Positions 8,568 through 21,814 of a stretch of DNA of 64,000 nt are shown here, one piece after another. The translations under genes and the position numbers were made by a program. Below the pieces are notes generated by a model that was not told where the DNA came from, searched no databases, and saw nothing but the letters and a program-made list of their open reading frames with translations. Source of the stretch: Leclercia sp. S52 (GTDB lineage: Bacteria > Pseudomonadota > Gammaproteobacteria > Enterobacterales > Enterobacteriaceae). Within the stretch, counting starts at the first letter, position 1. Each line of letters begins with the position of its first letter. Location of the stretch: assembly GCF_039727615.1 (NCBI RefSeq), contig NZ_CP152474.1, positions 4,774,001 through 4,838,000 on the forward strand, written 5' to 3'.

Positions 8568-11219
8568 ATGAACGAACAATATTCCGCGTTGCGTAGTAAT
8601 GTCAGTATGCTCGGCAAGGTGCTGGGAGATACCATCAAGGATGCGTTGGGCGAGAACATTCTCGATCGCGTTGAAACAATCCGTAAGCTGTCTAAATCTT
8701 CCCGCGCCGGTAACGAAGCCAATCGTCAGGAGCTGCTCACTACGCTGCAGAACCTCTCCAACGATGAGCTGCTGCCCGTTGCCCGTGCCTTCAGCCAGTT
8801 CCTTAACCTGGCGAATACCGCCGAGCAGTACCACAGCATTTCGCCGAATGGCGAAGGGGCCAGCAACCCGGAAGTGATTGCCCGCACGCTCAGAAAACTC
8901 AAGGACCAACCCGACCTCAACGAAGCGACCATTAAAAAGGCCGTCGAGTCTCTGTCCCTGGAGCTGGTACTGACCGCCCACCCGACCGAGATCACCCGCC
9001 GCACCCTGATCCACAAGATGGGTGAAGTGAATAGCTGCCTCAAGCAGCTGGATAACAAAGAGATTGCCGACTACGAACGTAACCAGCTGATGCGCCGTCT
9101 GCGCCAGCTGATTGCCCAGTCCTGGCATACCGATGAGATTCGTAAGCACCGCCCAAGCCCGGTTGATGAAGCCAAGTGGGGCTTTGCGGTGGTGGAAAAC
9201 AGCCTGTGGAAAGGGGTACCTGACTACCTGCGCGAGCTGAATGAGCAGCTGGAAGAGAACCTCGGCTATCGCCTGCCGGTGGATTTTGTACCCGTGCGTT
9301 TCACCTCCTGGATGGGCGGCGACCGCGACGGCAACCCGAACGTTACCGCCGAGATCACCCGTCACGTCCTGCTGCTGAGCCGCTGGAAAGCCACTGACCT
9401 GTTCCTGAAAGACATTCAGGTGCTGATTTCAGAGCTGTCGATGGTCGAAGCCACGCCAGAACTGCTTGAGCTGGTGGGTGAAGCCGGTGCAACCGAACCT
9501 TACCGCTTCCTGCTCAAAAACCTGCGCAGCCAGCTGCTGGCCACTCAGGCCTGGCTCGAAGCGCGTCTCAAGGGCCAGCGCCTGCCGAAACCGGCCGGTC
9601 TGCTGAGCCAGAACGAGCAGCTGTGGGAGCCGCTGTACGCCTGCTATCAGTCGCTGCAGGCCTGTGGGATGGGCATCATCGCCAACGGCGAGCTGCTCGA
9701 TACCCTGCGCCGCGTGAAGTGCTTCGGCGTGCCGCTGGTGCGTATCGATGTGCGTCAGGAGAGCACCCGCCACACCGAGGCACTGGGCGAACTGACCCGC
9801 TATCTCGGCATTGGCGACTACGAAAGCTGGTCAGAAGCCGACAAACAGGCCTTCCTGATCCGCGAACTGAACTCCAAACGTCCTCTGCTGCCGCGGAGCT
9901 GGGCGCCAAGCGAAGAGACCCGCGAAGTGCTCGACACCTGCAAAGCGATCGTCGATGCGCCGAAAGGATCGGTGGCGGCCTATGTGATCTCCATGGCGAA
10001 AACCCCATCCGACGTGCTGGCGGTTCACCTGCTGCTGAAAGAAGCGGGTATTACCTTCGCCCTGCCGGTTGCGCCGCTGTTTGAAACCCTCGACGACCTG
10101 AATAACGCCAACGACGTGATGACCCAGCTGCTGAACATCGACTGGTATCGCGGCTTTATCCAGGGCAAACAGATGGTAATGATTGGCTATTCCGACTCCG
10201 CAAAAGATGCGGGCGTGATGGCCGCCTCCTGGGCGCAGTATCAGGCTCAGGATGCGCTGATCAAAACCTGTGAAAAAGCCGGTATTGAATTGACCCTGTT
10301 CCACGGTCGCGGCGGCTCGATTGGCCGTGGCGGCGCCCCTGCCCATGCGGCTCTGCTCTCCCAACCGCCGGGCAGCCTGAAAGGCGGCCTGCGTGTGACC
10401 GAACAGGGCGAGATGATCCGCTTCAAGTACGGTCTGCCGGAAGTGACCATCAGCAGCCTGTCGCTTTACACCAGCGCAATCCTCGAAGCGAACCTGCTGC
10501 CGCCGCCGGAGCCGAAAGACGCCTGGCGTCATATCATGGACGAGCTGTCGGATATCTCCTGCGATATGTATCGCGGCTATGTGCGCGAAAACAAAGACTT
10601 CGTGCCTTACTTCCGCTCGGCAACCCCGGAGCAGGAGCTGGGCAAACTGCCGCTGGGTTCACGTCCGGCAAAACGTCGCCCGACCGGCGGCGTGGAGTCC
10701 CTGCGTGCTATTCCGTGGATCTTCGCCTGGACGCAGAACCGCCTGATGCTTCCGGCCTGGCTGGGTGCCGGTGCCGCGCTGCAGAAAGTGGTGGAAGACG
10801 GCAAGCAGAGCGAACTGGAGACAATGTGTCGCGACTGGCCGTTCTTCTCCACCCGCCTCGGCATGCTGGAGATGGTGTTCTCAAAAGCCGACCTGTGGCT
10901 GGCGGAATACTACGATCAGCGTCTGGTGAAACCAGAGCTGTGGGCGCTGGGCAGCGAGCTGCGCGAGCTACTGGAAGACGACATCAAAGTGGTGCTGGCT
11001 ATCGCCAACGACTCCCATCTGATGGCCGATCTGCCGTGGATTGCCGAGTCCATCCAGCTGCGTAATATCTACACCGACCCGCTGAACGTGCTGCAGGCAG
11101 AGCTGCTGTACCGCTCGCGTAAAGCGGAAGAAGAGGGTCTGGAGCCGGATCCACGCGTGGAACAAGCGCTGATGGTCACCATCGCGGGCGTTGCAGCGGG
11201 GATGCGTAACACCGGCTAA
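8568..11219 (+). CDS. ppc: Ppc, phosphoenolpyruvate carboxylase
   Basis: Anaplerotic carboxylation of phosphoenolpyruvate to oxaloacetate. It has 883 residues, the same length as E. coli, so positions carry over. LTAHPTEI holds the catalytic His138, and [14 protein letters not shown] near 579-592 is the glycine-rich loop with the essential arginine. VRIDVRQES and [10 protein letters not shown] are further signatures, and the C-terminus ends in the conserved RNTG where aspartate feedback control acts. Monocistronic and followed by a REP pair. Confidence 0.99.
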   Translation: MNEQYSALRSNVSMLGKVLGDTIKDALGENILDRVETIRKLSKSSRAGNEANRQELLTTLQNLSNDELLPVARAFSQFLNLANTAEQYHSISPNGEGASNPEVIARTLRKLKDQPDLNEATIKKAVESLSLELVLTAHPTEITRRTLIHKMGEVNSCLKQLDNKEIADYERNQLMRRLRQLIAQSWHTDEIRKHRPSPVDEAKWGFAVVENSLWKGVPDYLRELNEQLEENLGYRLPVDFVPVRFTSWMGGDRDGNPNVTAEITRHVLLLSRWKATDLFLKDIQVLISELSMVEATPELLELVGEAGATEPYRFLLKNLRSQLLATQAWLEARLKGQRLPKPAGLLSQNEQLWEPLYACYQSLQACGMGIIANGELLDTLRRVKCFGVPLVRIDVRQESTRHTEALGELTRYLGIGDYESWSEADKQAFLIRELNSKRPLLPRSWAPSEETREVLDTCKAIVDAPKGSVAAYVISMAKTPSDVLAVHLLLKEAGITFALPVAPLFETLDDLNNANDVMTQLLNIDWYRGFIQGKQMVMIGYSDSAKDAGVMAASWAQYQAQDALIKTCEKAGIELTLFHGRGGSIGRGGAPAHAALLSQPPGSLKGGLRVTEQGEMIRFKYGLPEVTISSLSLYTSAILEANLLPPPEPKDAWRHIMDELSDISCDMYRGYVRENKDFVPYFRSATPEQELGKLPLGSRPAKRRPTGGVESLRAIPWIFAWTQNRLMLPAWLGAGAALQKVVEDGKQSELETMCRDWPFFSTRLGMLEMVFSKADLWLAEYYDQRLVKPELWALGSELRELLEDDIKVVLAIANDSHLMADLPWIAESIQLRNIYTDPLNVLQAELLYRSRKAEEEGLEPDPRVEQALMVTIAGVAAGMRNTG

Positions 11220-11227
11220 TCACCTTT

Positions 11228-11296
11228 GCCGGGTGGCGCTAGCGCTTACCCGGCCTACAGGACCGTAGGCCCGGCAAGCACAGCGCCGCCGGGCAA
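11228..11296. repeat. REP/BIME pair after ppc
   Basis: GCCGGGTGGCGCTAGCGC...CCCGGCCTACAGG facing GTAGGCCCGGCAAGC...GCGCCGCCGGGC. It fills most of the gap between the ppc stop and the AraC-type regulator and leaves only about 20 bases for that gene's leader. Confidence 0.9.
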
Positions 11297-11315
11297 TACC
11301 TCCGGAACGCCCACC

Positions 11316-12083
11316 ATGCAACACGATATCACCGCCATCCTCACTGACCTGATCAACGGCACGTCGCCCCTGCGTCAGGTGCGTTTTGCATCTCTGGTCG
11401 ACCCGATCCCCCACGCTTCTCCTCGTCTGGTCATTGTGCCTGAGGGCCAAACTCATGACGCGGTGTTCTCTTCAGCCGGGCATCTTCCTCTGCAACCCGC
11501 AACCTGTCTCAGCATCAGCTTCGGCAAACAGCAGCTGACTCTCCAGCTACAGCGTGACGCCACCGTTTTGCACCAGCAGCAGGTTGCCAGACGCGGGCCA
11601 AGAACGGGTGCCTTTCTGCTGCAAACGCTCATCGAGTTGCAGATGCAGCCGGATGAACAGGAGACGGCCAGGCTGGTGGTCTTAAGCCTGCTTAGCCACT
11701 GTCGCGATCTGCTGGGCAGCGATATCCACACCGCCTCCCGCAGCCGGGCGCTGTTTGAAGCCATTCGGACGTATATTGAAGAACACCATGCCTCAGCCCT
11801 GACCCGCGAGTCGGTGGCGCAGGCGTTTTACATTTCACCGAACTACCTTTCGCATCTTTTTCAAAAGACCGGCAGCGTGGGGTTCAATGAATACCTGACC
11901 CGAACCCGTCTCGAGCATGCCCGGCAGTTGCTCAAAGGCTACGATCTGAAAATCAAGGATATCGCCACGCACTGCGGCTTTACCGACAGCAACTACTTCT
12001 GCCGACTGTTTCGCAAGCACACCGAGCGCTCGCCTTCAGAATACCGCCGCCAGTATCACAGCCAGCTCACCGCCAAAAACTAG
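11316..12083 (+). CDS. yijO: AraC/XylS-family transcriptional regulator, YijO-like
   Basis: The C-terminal 100 residues form two AraC helix-turn-helix units (ALTRESVAQAFYISPNYLSHLFQK and IKDIATHCGFTDSNYFCRLFRK), ending in the AraC signature. The middle part (RRGPRTGAFLLQTL, LSHCRDLLGS) resembles E. coli YijO as I remember it, and the position next to ppc agrees. The start at 11316 gives 255 residues; upstream in-frame codons lie in the REP element and are not credible. E. coli YijO is about 283 residues, so the N-terminal ligand-binding segment looks some 20 or more residues shorter. Targets are unknown. Confidence 0.8.
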   Translation: MQHDITAILTDLINGTSPLRQVRFASLVDPIPHASPRLVIVPEGQTHDAVFSSAGHLPLQPATCLSISFGKQQLTLQLQRDATVLHQQQVARRGPRTGAFLLQTLIELQMQPDEQETARLVVLSLLSHCRDLLGSDIHTASRSRALFEAIRTYIEEHHASALTRESVAQAFYISPNYLSHLFQKTGSVGFNEYLTRTRLEHARQLLKGYDLKIKDIATHCGFTDSNYFCRLFRKHTERSPSEYRRQYHSQLTAKN

Positions 12084-12212
12084 CATTGTGATCCCCCCTC
12101 TCACTTCGCTAAGGACCTTACATTTGTCCAGTATTTGGCAAAATTGACCTCTATCTCCCCCCGTCCGGCCCGCCGTATCCTTAATTCAGACCTGAAGACT
12201 TAAGGAAAAATA

Positions 12213-12876
12213 ATGGAACTGTATCTTGATACCGCCAACGTCGCGGACGTTGAACGCCTTGCCCGCATTTTTCCCATTGCCGGCGTGACCACCAACCCGA
12301 GCATTATTGCCGCCAGCGGGGAATCCGTCTGGGATGTCCTCCCGCGGCTGCAGAAGATCGTGGGCCCACAAGGCACCCTGTTTGCCCAGACTATGAGCCG
12401 TGACGCCGACGGAATGGTTGCCGAAGCCAGACGCCTGAGCGCCGCTTTCCCCGGGCTCGTGGTCAAGATTCCGGTTACCGCAGAAGGCCTGGTCACCATC
12501 AAAATCCTTAAAAAAAGAGGGCATCACCACCCTCGGCACCGCGGTTTACAGCGCCGCACAGGGTTTGCTGGCCGCGCTGGCCGGTGCGAAGTACATCGCG
12601 CCCTACGTCAACCGCGTGGATGCCCAGGGCGGAGACGGGATCCGCACGGTGCAGGAGCTGCAAAGCCTGCTGGAGCTGCACGCGCCGGAGAGCATGGTGC
12701 TGGCCGCCAGCTTCAAAACCTCGCGCCAGGCGCTGGACTGCCTGCTCGCCGGATGTGAAGCCATCACCCTGCCCACCGATGTCGCGCAGCAAATGCTCAA
12801 TACCCCCGCGGTAGAGTCGGCCATCGACAAGTTCGAGCAGGACTGGAAAAACGCGTTTGGTAACCTCAGCCTCTAA
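12213..12876 (+). CDS. fsaB: FsaB (TalC), fructose-6-phosphate aldolase (apparent frameshift)
   Basis: Class I aldolase of the transaldolase family that forms fructose 6-phosphate reversibly from dihydroxyacetone and glyceraldehyde 3-phosphate. The first frame ([20 protein letters not shown]) contains the Schiff-base Lys85 in [10 protein letters not shown]. The second frame ([20 protein letters not shown], ending [12 protein letters not shown]) completes the barrel. The shift is at seven A at 12510-12516; six would read [12 protein letters not shown]. The corrected length is 220 residues, as in E. coli. Twelve bases before gldA, so probably an operon linking glycerol oxidation to aldol chemistry. 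In E. coli ptsA precedes it; here the regulator gene does. Confidence 0.9.
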
Positions 12877-12888
12877 GGGAGACACAGT

Positions 12889-13992
12889 ATGGACCGTATT
12901 ATTCAATCACCCGGTAAGTACATTCAGGGTGCCGATGTGCTCACCCGCCTCGGCGATTATCTCAAGCCGCTGGCGGCTCGCTGGCTGGTAGTAGGCGATA
13001 AATTTGTATTGGGTTTTGCTGAAGAGACGCTGCGTCAGAGCTTCAAACAGGCGGAACTCTGTGTCGAAATCGCGCCCTTTGGCGGGGAATGTTCACAGAA
13101 TGAGATCGACCGTCTGCGTGAGCTGGCCAAAGGTGCCGATTGCCAGGCCATTCTCGGCATCGGCGGCGGTAAGACGCTGGATACCGCCAAAGCGCTGGCG
13201 CACTTTATGGACGTCCCGGTCGCTATCGCCCCGACCATTGCCTCTACCGATGCGCCCTGCAGCGCACTTTCCGTTATCTATACCGACAGCGGCGAGTTCG
13301 ATCGCTATCTGATGCTGCCGCACAACCCAAACATGGTGATTGTGGATACCCAGGTGGTGGCACGGGCTCCGGCGCGTCTGCTGGCTGCCGGGATTGGCGA
13401 CGCGCTGGCGACCTGGTTTGAAGCCCGGGCCTGCTCCCGCAGCGGCGCCACCACTATGGCGGGCGGCAAGTGCACGCAGGCCGCGCTGGCGCTGGCCGAG
13501 CTGTGCTACAACACGCTGGTGGAAGAGGGTGAAAAAGCGATGCTGGCTGCGGAGCAGCACGTGGTGACCCCGGCCCTTGAGCGGGTGATTGAAGCCAACA
13601 CCTATCTCAGCGGCGTCGGGTTTGAAAGCGGTGGCCTGGCAGCGGCACATGCGATCCATAACGGCCTGACCGCCATCCCGGATGCCCATCATTACTACCA
13701 CGGCGAGAAAGTGGCCTTTGGCACCCTGACCCAGCTGGTGCTGGAGAATGCCCCGGTGGAAGAGATCGAAACCGTGGCGGCACTGTGCCACAGCGTGGGG
13801 CTACCTATCACCCTGGCGCAGCTGGATATCACCACCGATATCCCCGCCAAAATGCGCTTAGTGGCGGCCGCGTCGTGCGCGAAAGATGAAACCATTCATA
13901 ACATGCCGGGCGGTGCGACACCGGACCAGGTGTATGCCGCCCTGGTGGTTGCCGATCGGTACGGTCAGCGTTTTTTACAGGAATGGGAGTAG
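12889..13992 (+). CDS. gldA: GldA, glycerol dehydrogenase
   Basis: NAD-dependent, zinc-requiring oxidation of glycerol to dihydroxyacetone; it also reduces methylglyoxal and hydroxyacetone. It has 367 residues, as in E. coli. Iron-type alcohol dehydrogenase fold with [13 protein letters not shown] near 93-105 for NAD binding and [18 protein letters not shown] near 117-134. The metal ligands lie in [12 protein letters not shown] (Asp), [11 protein letters not shown] (His) and [12 protein letters not shown] (His). It follows fsaB in the same direction with a 12-base gap. Confidence 0.97.
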   Translation: MDRIIQSPGKYIQGADVLTRLGDYLKPLAARWLVVGDKFVLGFAEETLRQSFKQAELCVEIAPFGGECSQNEIDRLRELAKGADCQAILGIGGGKTLDTAKALAHFMDVPVAIAPTIASTDAPCSALSVIYTDSGEFDRYLMLPHNPNMVIVDTQVVARAPARLLAAGIGDALATWFEARACSRSGATTMAGGKCTQAALALAELCYNTLVEEGEKAMLAAEQHVVTPALERVIEANTYLSGVGFESGGLAAAHAIHNGLTAIPDAHHYYHGEKVAFGTLTQLVLENAPVEEIETVAALCHSVGLPITLAQLDITTDIPAKMRLVAAASCAKDETIHNMPGGATPDQVYAALVVADRYGQRFLQEWE

Positions 13993-13999
13993 CCTTCAT

Positions 14000-14068
14000 G
14001 CCCGGCGGCGCTGCGCTTGCACGGGCCTACAATCCGTAGGCCGGGTAAGGCGAAGCCGCCGCCGGGCA
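14000..14068. repeat. REP/BIME pair between gldA and katG
   Basis: GCCCGGCGGCGCTGCGCTTGC...GGGCCTACAATCC facing GTAGGCCGGGTAAGG...GCCGCCGGGC. It sits between convergent genes just before the shared terminator. Confidence 0.88.
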
Positions 14069-14070
14069 AA

Positions 14071-14096
14071 AAAATCCCCGCCGAAGCGGGGATTTT
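14071..14096. terminator. Bidirectional terminator, gldA and katG
   Basis: AAAATCCCCGC-cgaa-GCGGGGATTTT, a perfect stem with a tetraloop and A or T tracts on both sides. It is placed to end both convergent transcripts. Confidence 0.9.
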
Positions 14097-14101
14097 CTGG
14101 T

Positions 14102-16294
<2,193 letters not shown>

Positions 16295-16386
16295 TTATCG
16301 TTAGGATATACACCACCGGGAACAAGAGATAATTGAAACCATCCACAGATTTGATAGTTAATACCGTTGATATCTGCCTGAAATAT

Positions 16387-16413
16387 AAAAGCCCTCACAT
16401 TACTGAGGGCTTT
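16387..16413 (-). terminator. metF terminator
   Basis: AAAAGCCCTCA-catta-CTGAGGGCTTT immediately after the metF stop at 16418. Read on the minus strand the stem is followed by T residues. Confidence 0.85.
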
Positions 16414-16417
16414 GCCG

Positions 16418-17311
<894 letters not shown>

Positions 17312-17363
17312 TTACCTCATCAATCGCGTGTCGTTGTTTTGTTGTGTTCGAACTTCTATACGT

Positions 17364-17379
17364 TTAGACGTCCAGATGT
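17364..17379 (-). promoter_or_regulatory. MET boxes upstream of metF
   Basis: Two adjacent eight-base elements TTAGACGT and CCAGATGT resemble the MetJ consensus AGACGTCT. They lie 56-71 bases upstream of the metF start, the usual region for MetJ repression. Further weaker units may flank them. Confidence 0.6.
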
Positions 17380-17489
17380 AAAAATGACGGAAAAGCGGAC
17401 TGGCGTCAACTGAAAATATCATCATTGACGGTGAGGAATGCTCAGGGAAGATGAAAAAAGTTCATGAAAGGAGATCGAGCGGGTTGTTC

Positions 17490-17562
17490 ACCCTCACCCC
17501 GGCCCTCTCCCTGAAGGGAGAGGGAGCACATCATCCCCTCTCCCACAGGGAGAGGGGGAAAA
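17490..17562. repeat. CCCTCTCCC-type palindromes between metL and metF
   Basis: CCCTCACCCCGGCCCTCTCCC-type sequence, then GAAGGGAGAGGG, followed by a second unit CCCCTCTCCCACAGGGAGAGGGG. Two stacked palindromes just after the metL stop, of the same family as those near 3766 and 54156. They could act as the 3' end of the metBL message. Confidence 0.7.
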
Positions 17563-17570
17563 CACAGGGA

Positions 17571-20003
17571 TTACAGCAGCTGCGCCAGACGGTTGATATC
17601 TGACTGGATCGCTCCGGCGGTGACGTCGCGGCCCGCGCCCGGACCGCGGATCACCAGCGGGTTATCGCGGTACCAGCGGCTTTCGATGGCGAAGACGTTA
17701 TCGCACGGCAGCAGCGCTGCCAGCGGATGTTCCGGGCGTACGGCTTCAACCCCGACGCGCGCTTTGCCATTGGCATCGAAACGCGCCACGTAGCGCAGAA
17801 CCAGACCCATTTCACGGGCCGCCTCCAGGCGCTGCAGCATCTGCTCGTTCAGCGCATCGCCGTTCTCGAAGAAGTGATCGACAGACCCCTCTTCACAATC
17901 CGTCGGCACCAGGGACTCCACGCGCACCTGGTTCGGCTCGATGTCGTAGCCCGCTTCACGCGCCACAATCACCAGCTTACGCATTACGTCTTTACCGGAG
18001 AGGTCAACGCGTGGGTCGGGCTCGGTCAGCCCCTGCTGCCACGCCTGATCCACCAGGTCGGTGAAGGGTACGGTGCCATCAAACTGCAGGAACAGCCACG
18101 ACAGGGTGCCAGAGAAGATACCGCTGATAGCCAGAATGCTGTCGCCGCTTTCGATCAGATCGCGCACGGTGTGGTTAACCGGCAAACCGGCACCCACGGT
18201 GGCGTTGTACAGCCAGTGACGGCCCGTTTTTTCAAAGGCATCGTGGATCTGGCGATAGTTGCGGGTGTTACTCGCGCCCGCCAGTTTGTTGGCGCTGATA
18301 ACGTGGAAACCGTGGCTGGCGAAATCGAGATACTGATCGGCGAGCTGCTCGCTGGCGGTCACATCCAGCACCACCAGGTCATCGTACGGATGGGCGCGCA
18401 TCCACAGGAACAGCGACTCTTCATCCTGCTCAATGGCTTCGTCGTTAAAGAAGGCCAGCGCGCGGCTGGCGTCCAGCCCTTCATAGCTGAGCAGGCTGCG
18501 GCGGCTGTCCACCACGCCCGCCAGCACAAATTCAAAACCGGTACGCGCCGAAAGCGTGGTCTGTTCGCGGGCAAACAGCTCCAGCCAGCGGGAGCCGATG
18601 TTACCTTTCCCGAACAGCACCAGGCCGATACGTTTTTCAGCGCGGAACAGCGACTGGTGCAGGCCCTGGATGAGGCTCTCGGTGGGCCCGGTACGCATGA
18701 CCGCGACCAGGCTGATGCCCTCTTCCGACTGCCAGGTAAACTCTACCGGCTGGCCCTTCAGCTGCTGCCAGAAGCGGTGGCAGTGCAGCGGGTTACGGGT
18801 GACGCCCGCCCCCACCATCGCAATCAGCGCCAGGCCCTGACGCAGACGAAGCTCGCCCGGCAGACCCGCTTCGTCGAGGATTTTCAGCGCGCTGTCGGCC
18901 ACTTCTGCGGTGTAGCAGAACTGCAGCAGGTGACGGTCAGTGTGTACCCCCACGGCCAGCGGGCGGATGTGGGCCCGCTTCAGGATCAGGTCGATCTCTT
19001 TATGCGCCTGTTTGAAATCATGTCCGGCCGGAACGAGGAATTCGATCAGGCAGATATCGTCATGGCTGGTGACGATACGCGCCCCCGTGCCGGAGGCCAG
19101 CACGCGCTCGATACGGGTCGAGCCCTGATCCGGCGTGTAGCTGCAGCGCAGCTGCAGGTCGATATCGCTGCCGGAGACCGGCTGAAGCGTGCGCGCGTGC
19201 AGCACCGGGGCTGCCAGACGGGCCAGCTCGCTGGCTTCGTCGAGGCGCAGCAGCGGCAGCAGGCAGGCATCTTTCACCTTGCGCGGGTCAGCGCTATAGA
19301 CACCGGCCACGTCGCTCCAGATGGTGACGCGGGATACGCCCGCCAGGGCACCGATCTGCGTTGCAGAGTAGTCGGAACCGTTACGTCCCAGCAGCACGGT
19401 TTCACCCGCGTTGCTGCGGCTGATAAAGCCGGTCACGACAATACGTTTATTTGGATGCTGTACCAGCAGCTGCTGGAGCAGCGGATAGGAGAGGCCTTCA
19501 TCCACCTGCGGCTGAGCGCCGCGCTCGGCACGCAGGAAATCGCGCGCGTCCAGCCAGGCGGCGTCCAGGCCCTGCTGTTGCAGGACGGCCGCCATCAGAC
19601 GGGCAGACCACACTTCGCCGTGGCCCACCACTTCGGCATAGACTGTGTCGGTAACGCCGCTGTCGAGTAAACCGGCCAGCCGCTCCAGATCCTGGATAAA
19701 GGTGCTAATCAGGCCATCGGCCACGTCGGCAGGCAATAAACCGGCGATCAGTTCACTCTGGTAACGGCGTAACGCTTGTTGAACCTGATGCGCAGAGAGA
19801 CGATCGGTCTGGCTTAACTTAAGCCAGCTAATCAACTGGTTGGTGGTGCTGCCCGCCGCAGAGACAACCATCATGTCCCCCGGCATCGAATACTCTGCCA
19901 TGATCCCCGCGACCCGCAGGTAACATTTCACATCAGCAAGACTACTACCACCAAACTTGTGCAGCTGGCGACCCTTCGCCCCTGCCTGCGCTATCACACT
20001 CAT
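17571..20003 (-). CDS. metL: MetL, bifunctional aspartokinase II / homoserine dehydrogenase II
   Basis: Catalyses the first and third steps of the aspartate pathway, the methionine-repressed isozyme. It has 810 residues, as in E. coli. The N-terminal kinase starts with KFGGSSLADV near 16-25 and has VVTGFISR, GRNGSDYSAT and WSDVAGVYSADPRKV. A degenerate ACT-like region follows, then homoserine dehydrogenase with the NADP loop FGKGNIGSRW near 470 and the active-site segment SGTLSWLF, GLTEPDPRVDLSG. The start is three bases downstream of the metB stop, so the genes are coupled. Regulated by MetJ through the metB promoter. Confidence 0.98.
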   Translation of the reverse strand: MSVIAQAGAKGRQLHKFGGSSLADVKCYLRVAGIMAEYSMPGDMMVVSAAGSTTNQLISWLKLSQTDRLSAHQVQQALRRYQSELIAGLLPADVADGLISTFIQDLERLAGLLDSGVTDTVYAEVVGHGEVWSARLMAAVLQQQGLDAAWLDARDFLRAERGAQPQVDEGLSYPLLQQLLVQHPNKRIVVTGFISRSNAGETVLLGRNGSDYSATQIGALAGVSRVTIWSDVAGVYSADPRKVKDACLLPLLRLDEASELARLAAPVLHARTLQPVSGSDIDLQLRCSYTPDQGSTRIERVLASGTGARIVTSHDDICLIEFLVPAGHDFKQAHKEIDLILKRAHIRPLAVGVHTDRHLLQFCYTAEVADSALKILDEAGLPGELRLRQGLALIAMVGAGVTRNPLHCHRFWQQLKGQPVEFTWQSEEGISLVAVMRTGPTESLIQGLHQSLFRAEKRIGLVLFGKGNIGSRWLELFAREQTTLSARTGFEFVLAGVVDSRRSLLSYEGLDASRALAFFNDEAIEQDEESLFLWMRAHPYDDLVVLDVTASEQLADQYLDFASHGFHVISANKLAGASNTRNYRQIHDAFEKTGRHWLYNATVGAGLPVNHTVRDLIESGDSILAISGIFSGTLSWLFLQFDGTVPFTDLVDQAWQQGLTEPDPRVDLSGKDVMRKLVIVAREAGYDIEPNQVRVESLVPTDCEEGSVDHFFENGDALNEQMLQRLEAAREMGLVLRYVARFDANGKARVGVEAVRPEHPLAALLPCDNVFAIESRWYRDNPLVIRGPGAGRDVTAGAIQSDINRLAQLL

Positions 20004-20005
20004 GA

Positions 20006-21167
20006 TTACCCCTTGGCTGCGACCCGGAAGCCATTTTCCAGATCGGCAATTAAATCTTCACAATCTTCAATACCGGTTGAGATACGCAGCAGCGTCTCAG
20101 AGATCCCGGCGGCGGCACGCGCTTCTGGCGCCATGCCTGCGTGCGTCATTGTTGCGGCGTGGGAGATTAAGCTTTCGACTCCCCCCTAACGATTCCGCCA
20201 GCGTAAACAGTGACAACCCGCTCAGGAAGCGACGCAGCGTCTGCTCATCGCCATCCAGCTCAAAACTTAACATCGCGCCAAAACCCTTTTGTTGACGCGC
20301 AGCAATCTCGTGTCCCTGATTTTCCGGCAGCGACGGGTGATAAAGCTTTTTCACCAGCGGCTGGGTCTTCAGGAAATCGACAATCGCCTGGGCGTTACGC
20401 TGCGCCACGTCCATACGCGGCGACAAGGTACGTAGCCCGCGCAGCAGCAGGTAGCTGTCAAACGCACTGCCGGTGACGCCGATATTATTCGCCCACCATG
20501 CCAGTTCGGTGACAAGCTCCGGATCTTTGGCAATCACCACCCCGGCCACGACGTCCGAGTGACCGTTCAGGTATTTGGTGCATGAATGCAATACCAGATC
20601 CGCACCCAGTGCCAGCGGGTTCTGCAAGGCCGGACTGAGGAAGGTATTATCCACTACACTTATCGCTCCCGCATCCCTCGAAAGCTGACAAATTTTCGCA
20701 ATATCCACCACGCGCAGCAGCGGGTTGCTTGGACTCTCGATTAAAACCAGCTTCGGTTTCTCTGCCAGCGCCTGTTTCAGCGCCTGCTCATCGCCCTGAT
20801 CGACGAACAGCACGCGATAGCAACCGCGCTTCGCCAGGCTGTCGAACAGACGGTAGCTGCCGCCGTAGCAGTCGTGCGGGGCCACCAGCAGATCGCCAGG
20901 TTTCAGGAACACGGTGGTCACCAGGTGGATAGCCGACATGCCGGTATTGGTCATCACCGCGCCTGCGCCGCCTTCCAGTTCCGCCAGCGCACGCTGGGTG
21001 ACATCACGCGTCGGGTTGCCACGGCGCGAATAGTCATGGGCGCGTGGTTCATTAAATCCGGTGAAGTTGTAGGTACTGGAGAGATGAATCGGCGGGACAA
21101 CGCAGCCGTACTGTTCGTCGTCATTCAATCCGCTACGCACTGCGATGGTGGCCTGTTTACGCGTCAT
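20006..21167 (-). CDS. metB: MetB, cystathionine gamma-synthase (apparent frameshift)
   Basis: PLP enzyme joining O-succinylhomoserine and cysteine to give cystathionine. The frame from 21167 covers residues 1-329 with the PLP lysine Lys198 in VLHSCTKYLNGHSD and the Tyr and Arg-containing YSRRGNPTRD. After FTLAESLGG the frame breaks at six C (20181-20186). With five it continues VESLISHAATMTHAG and ends at a TAA at 20006-20008, three bases before metL, restoring the standard 386 residues. The missing tail includes active-site residues, so a real break would inactivate the enzyme. Probably artefact. Confidence 0.92.
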
Positions 21168-21227
21168 GGTGAAGGCTTCCTGGCTTAATGGATGAAAAGT
21201 CAGGCACCAGATTAAACATTGATTATA

Positions 21228-21259
21228 TGGACGTCAATACATCTGGACATCTAAACTTC
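21228..21259. promoter_or_regulatory. Four tandem MET boxes, metJ-metB operator
   Basis: Consecutive eight-base units TGGACGTC, AATACATC, TGGACATC and TAAACTTC without spacers. They match the MetJ consensus AGACGTCT to varying degrees. They lie between the divergent metB and metJ starts, where MetJ with S-adenosylmethionine represses metBL and itself. Confidence 0.8.
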
Positions 21260-21445
21260 TTTGCGTATAGATTGAGCAATCCGCAAATAGCCGTTAAAAT
21301 TACATGCTTTAGCGCATAACCCAGAGGCAATATCCGTGTCACGGTGGCGTCTCTACGGTAAACTACGCAAGATTATGGCGCGAAACCCTGCGAACCGCTG
21401 CGGTGTCGGCCTCATATTAATGACAGAGAGGATTAAAGGTATCTC

Positions 21446-21763
21446 ATGGCTGAATGGAGCGGCGAATATATCAGCCCATACGCTGAGCACGGTAAGAAGA
21501 GTGAACAAGTAAAAAAAATTACGGTTTCCATTCCTCTGAAGGTGTTAAAGATCCTCACCGATGAACGCACGCGTCGTCAGGTGAATAACCTGCGTCACGC
21601 TACCAACAGCGAACTGCTGTGCGAAGCGTTCCTGCACGCGTTTACCGGTCAACCGTTGCCGAACGATGAAGACCTGCGCAAAGAGCGTAGTGACGAAATT
21701 CCGGAAGAGGCGAAGGTGATCATGCGTGAGCTGGGTATCGACCCGGATACGTGGGAATACTGA
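21446..21763 (+). CDS. metJ: MetJ, methionine regulon repressor
   Basis: Ribbon-helix-helix repressor with S-adenosylmethionine as corepressor. It has 105 residues, the standard length. [20 protein letters not shown] leads to the DNA-contacting beta strand KKITVSIP (residues 23-30), then helices [18 protein letters not shown] and [20 protein letters not shown], which carry the SAM-contacting residues. It ends PDTWEY. Divergent from metB; followed at once by a strong bidirectional terminator. Confidence 0.99.
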   Translation: MAEWSGEYISPYAEHGKKSEQVKKITVSIPLKVLKILTDERTRRQVNNLRHATNSELLCEAFLHAFTGQPLPNDEDLRKERSDEIPEEAKVIMRELGIDPDTWEY

Positions 21764-21774
21764 TTTGCAGATAT

Positions 21775-21803
21775 AAAAAAAGCGCCTTTCGGCGCTTTTT
21801 TTT
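21775..21803. terminator. Bidirectional terminator, metJ and rpmE
   Basis: AAAAAAGCGCC-tttc-GGCGCTTTTTTTT between convergent metJ and rpmE. The gene yiiX, found next to rpmE in E. coli K-12, is absent here. Confidence 0.92.
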
Positions 21804-21814
21804 CGGGATGCATC

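Noticed and set aside
12084..12212. CRP site upstream of fsaB (TGTGATCCCCCCTCTCAC)
   Set aside because: The half-sites are separated by too many bases for the CRP spacing even if one C is removed. No other clear operator was seen in these 129 bases.
17727..19670. A 647-codon open frame on the + strand opposite metL
   Set aside because: Antisense to a fully conserved 810-residue MetL, with no family resemblance. Long antisense frames are common in GC-rich genes.
20097..20180. The odd C-terminal tail of the metB frame (KLNLPRRNNDARRHGARSA) as a real variant end
   Set aside because: It is the out-of-frame product of a six-C run; the correct frame downstream encodes the conserved MetB tail up to the TAA beside metL.
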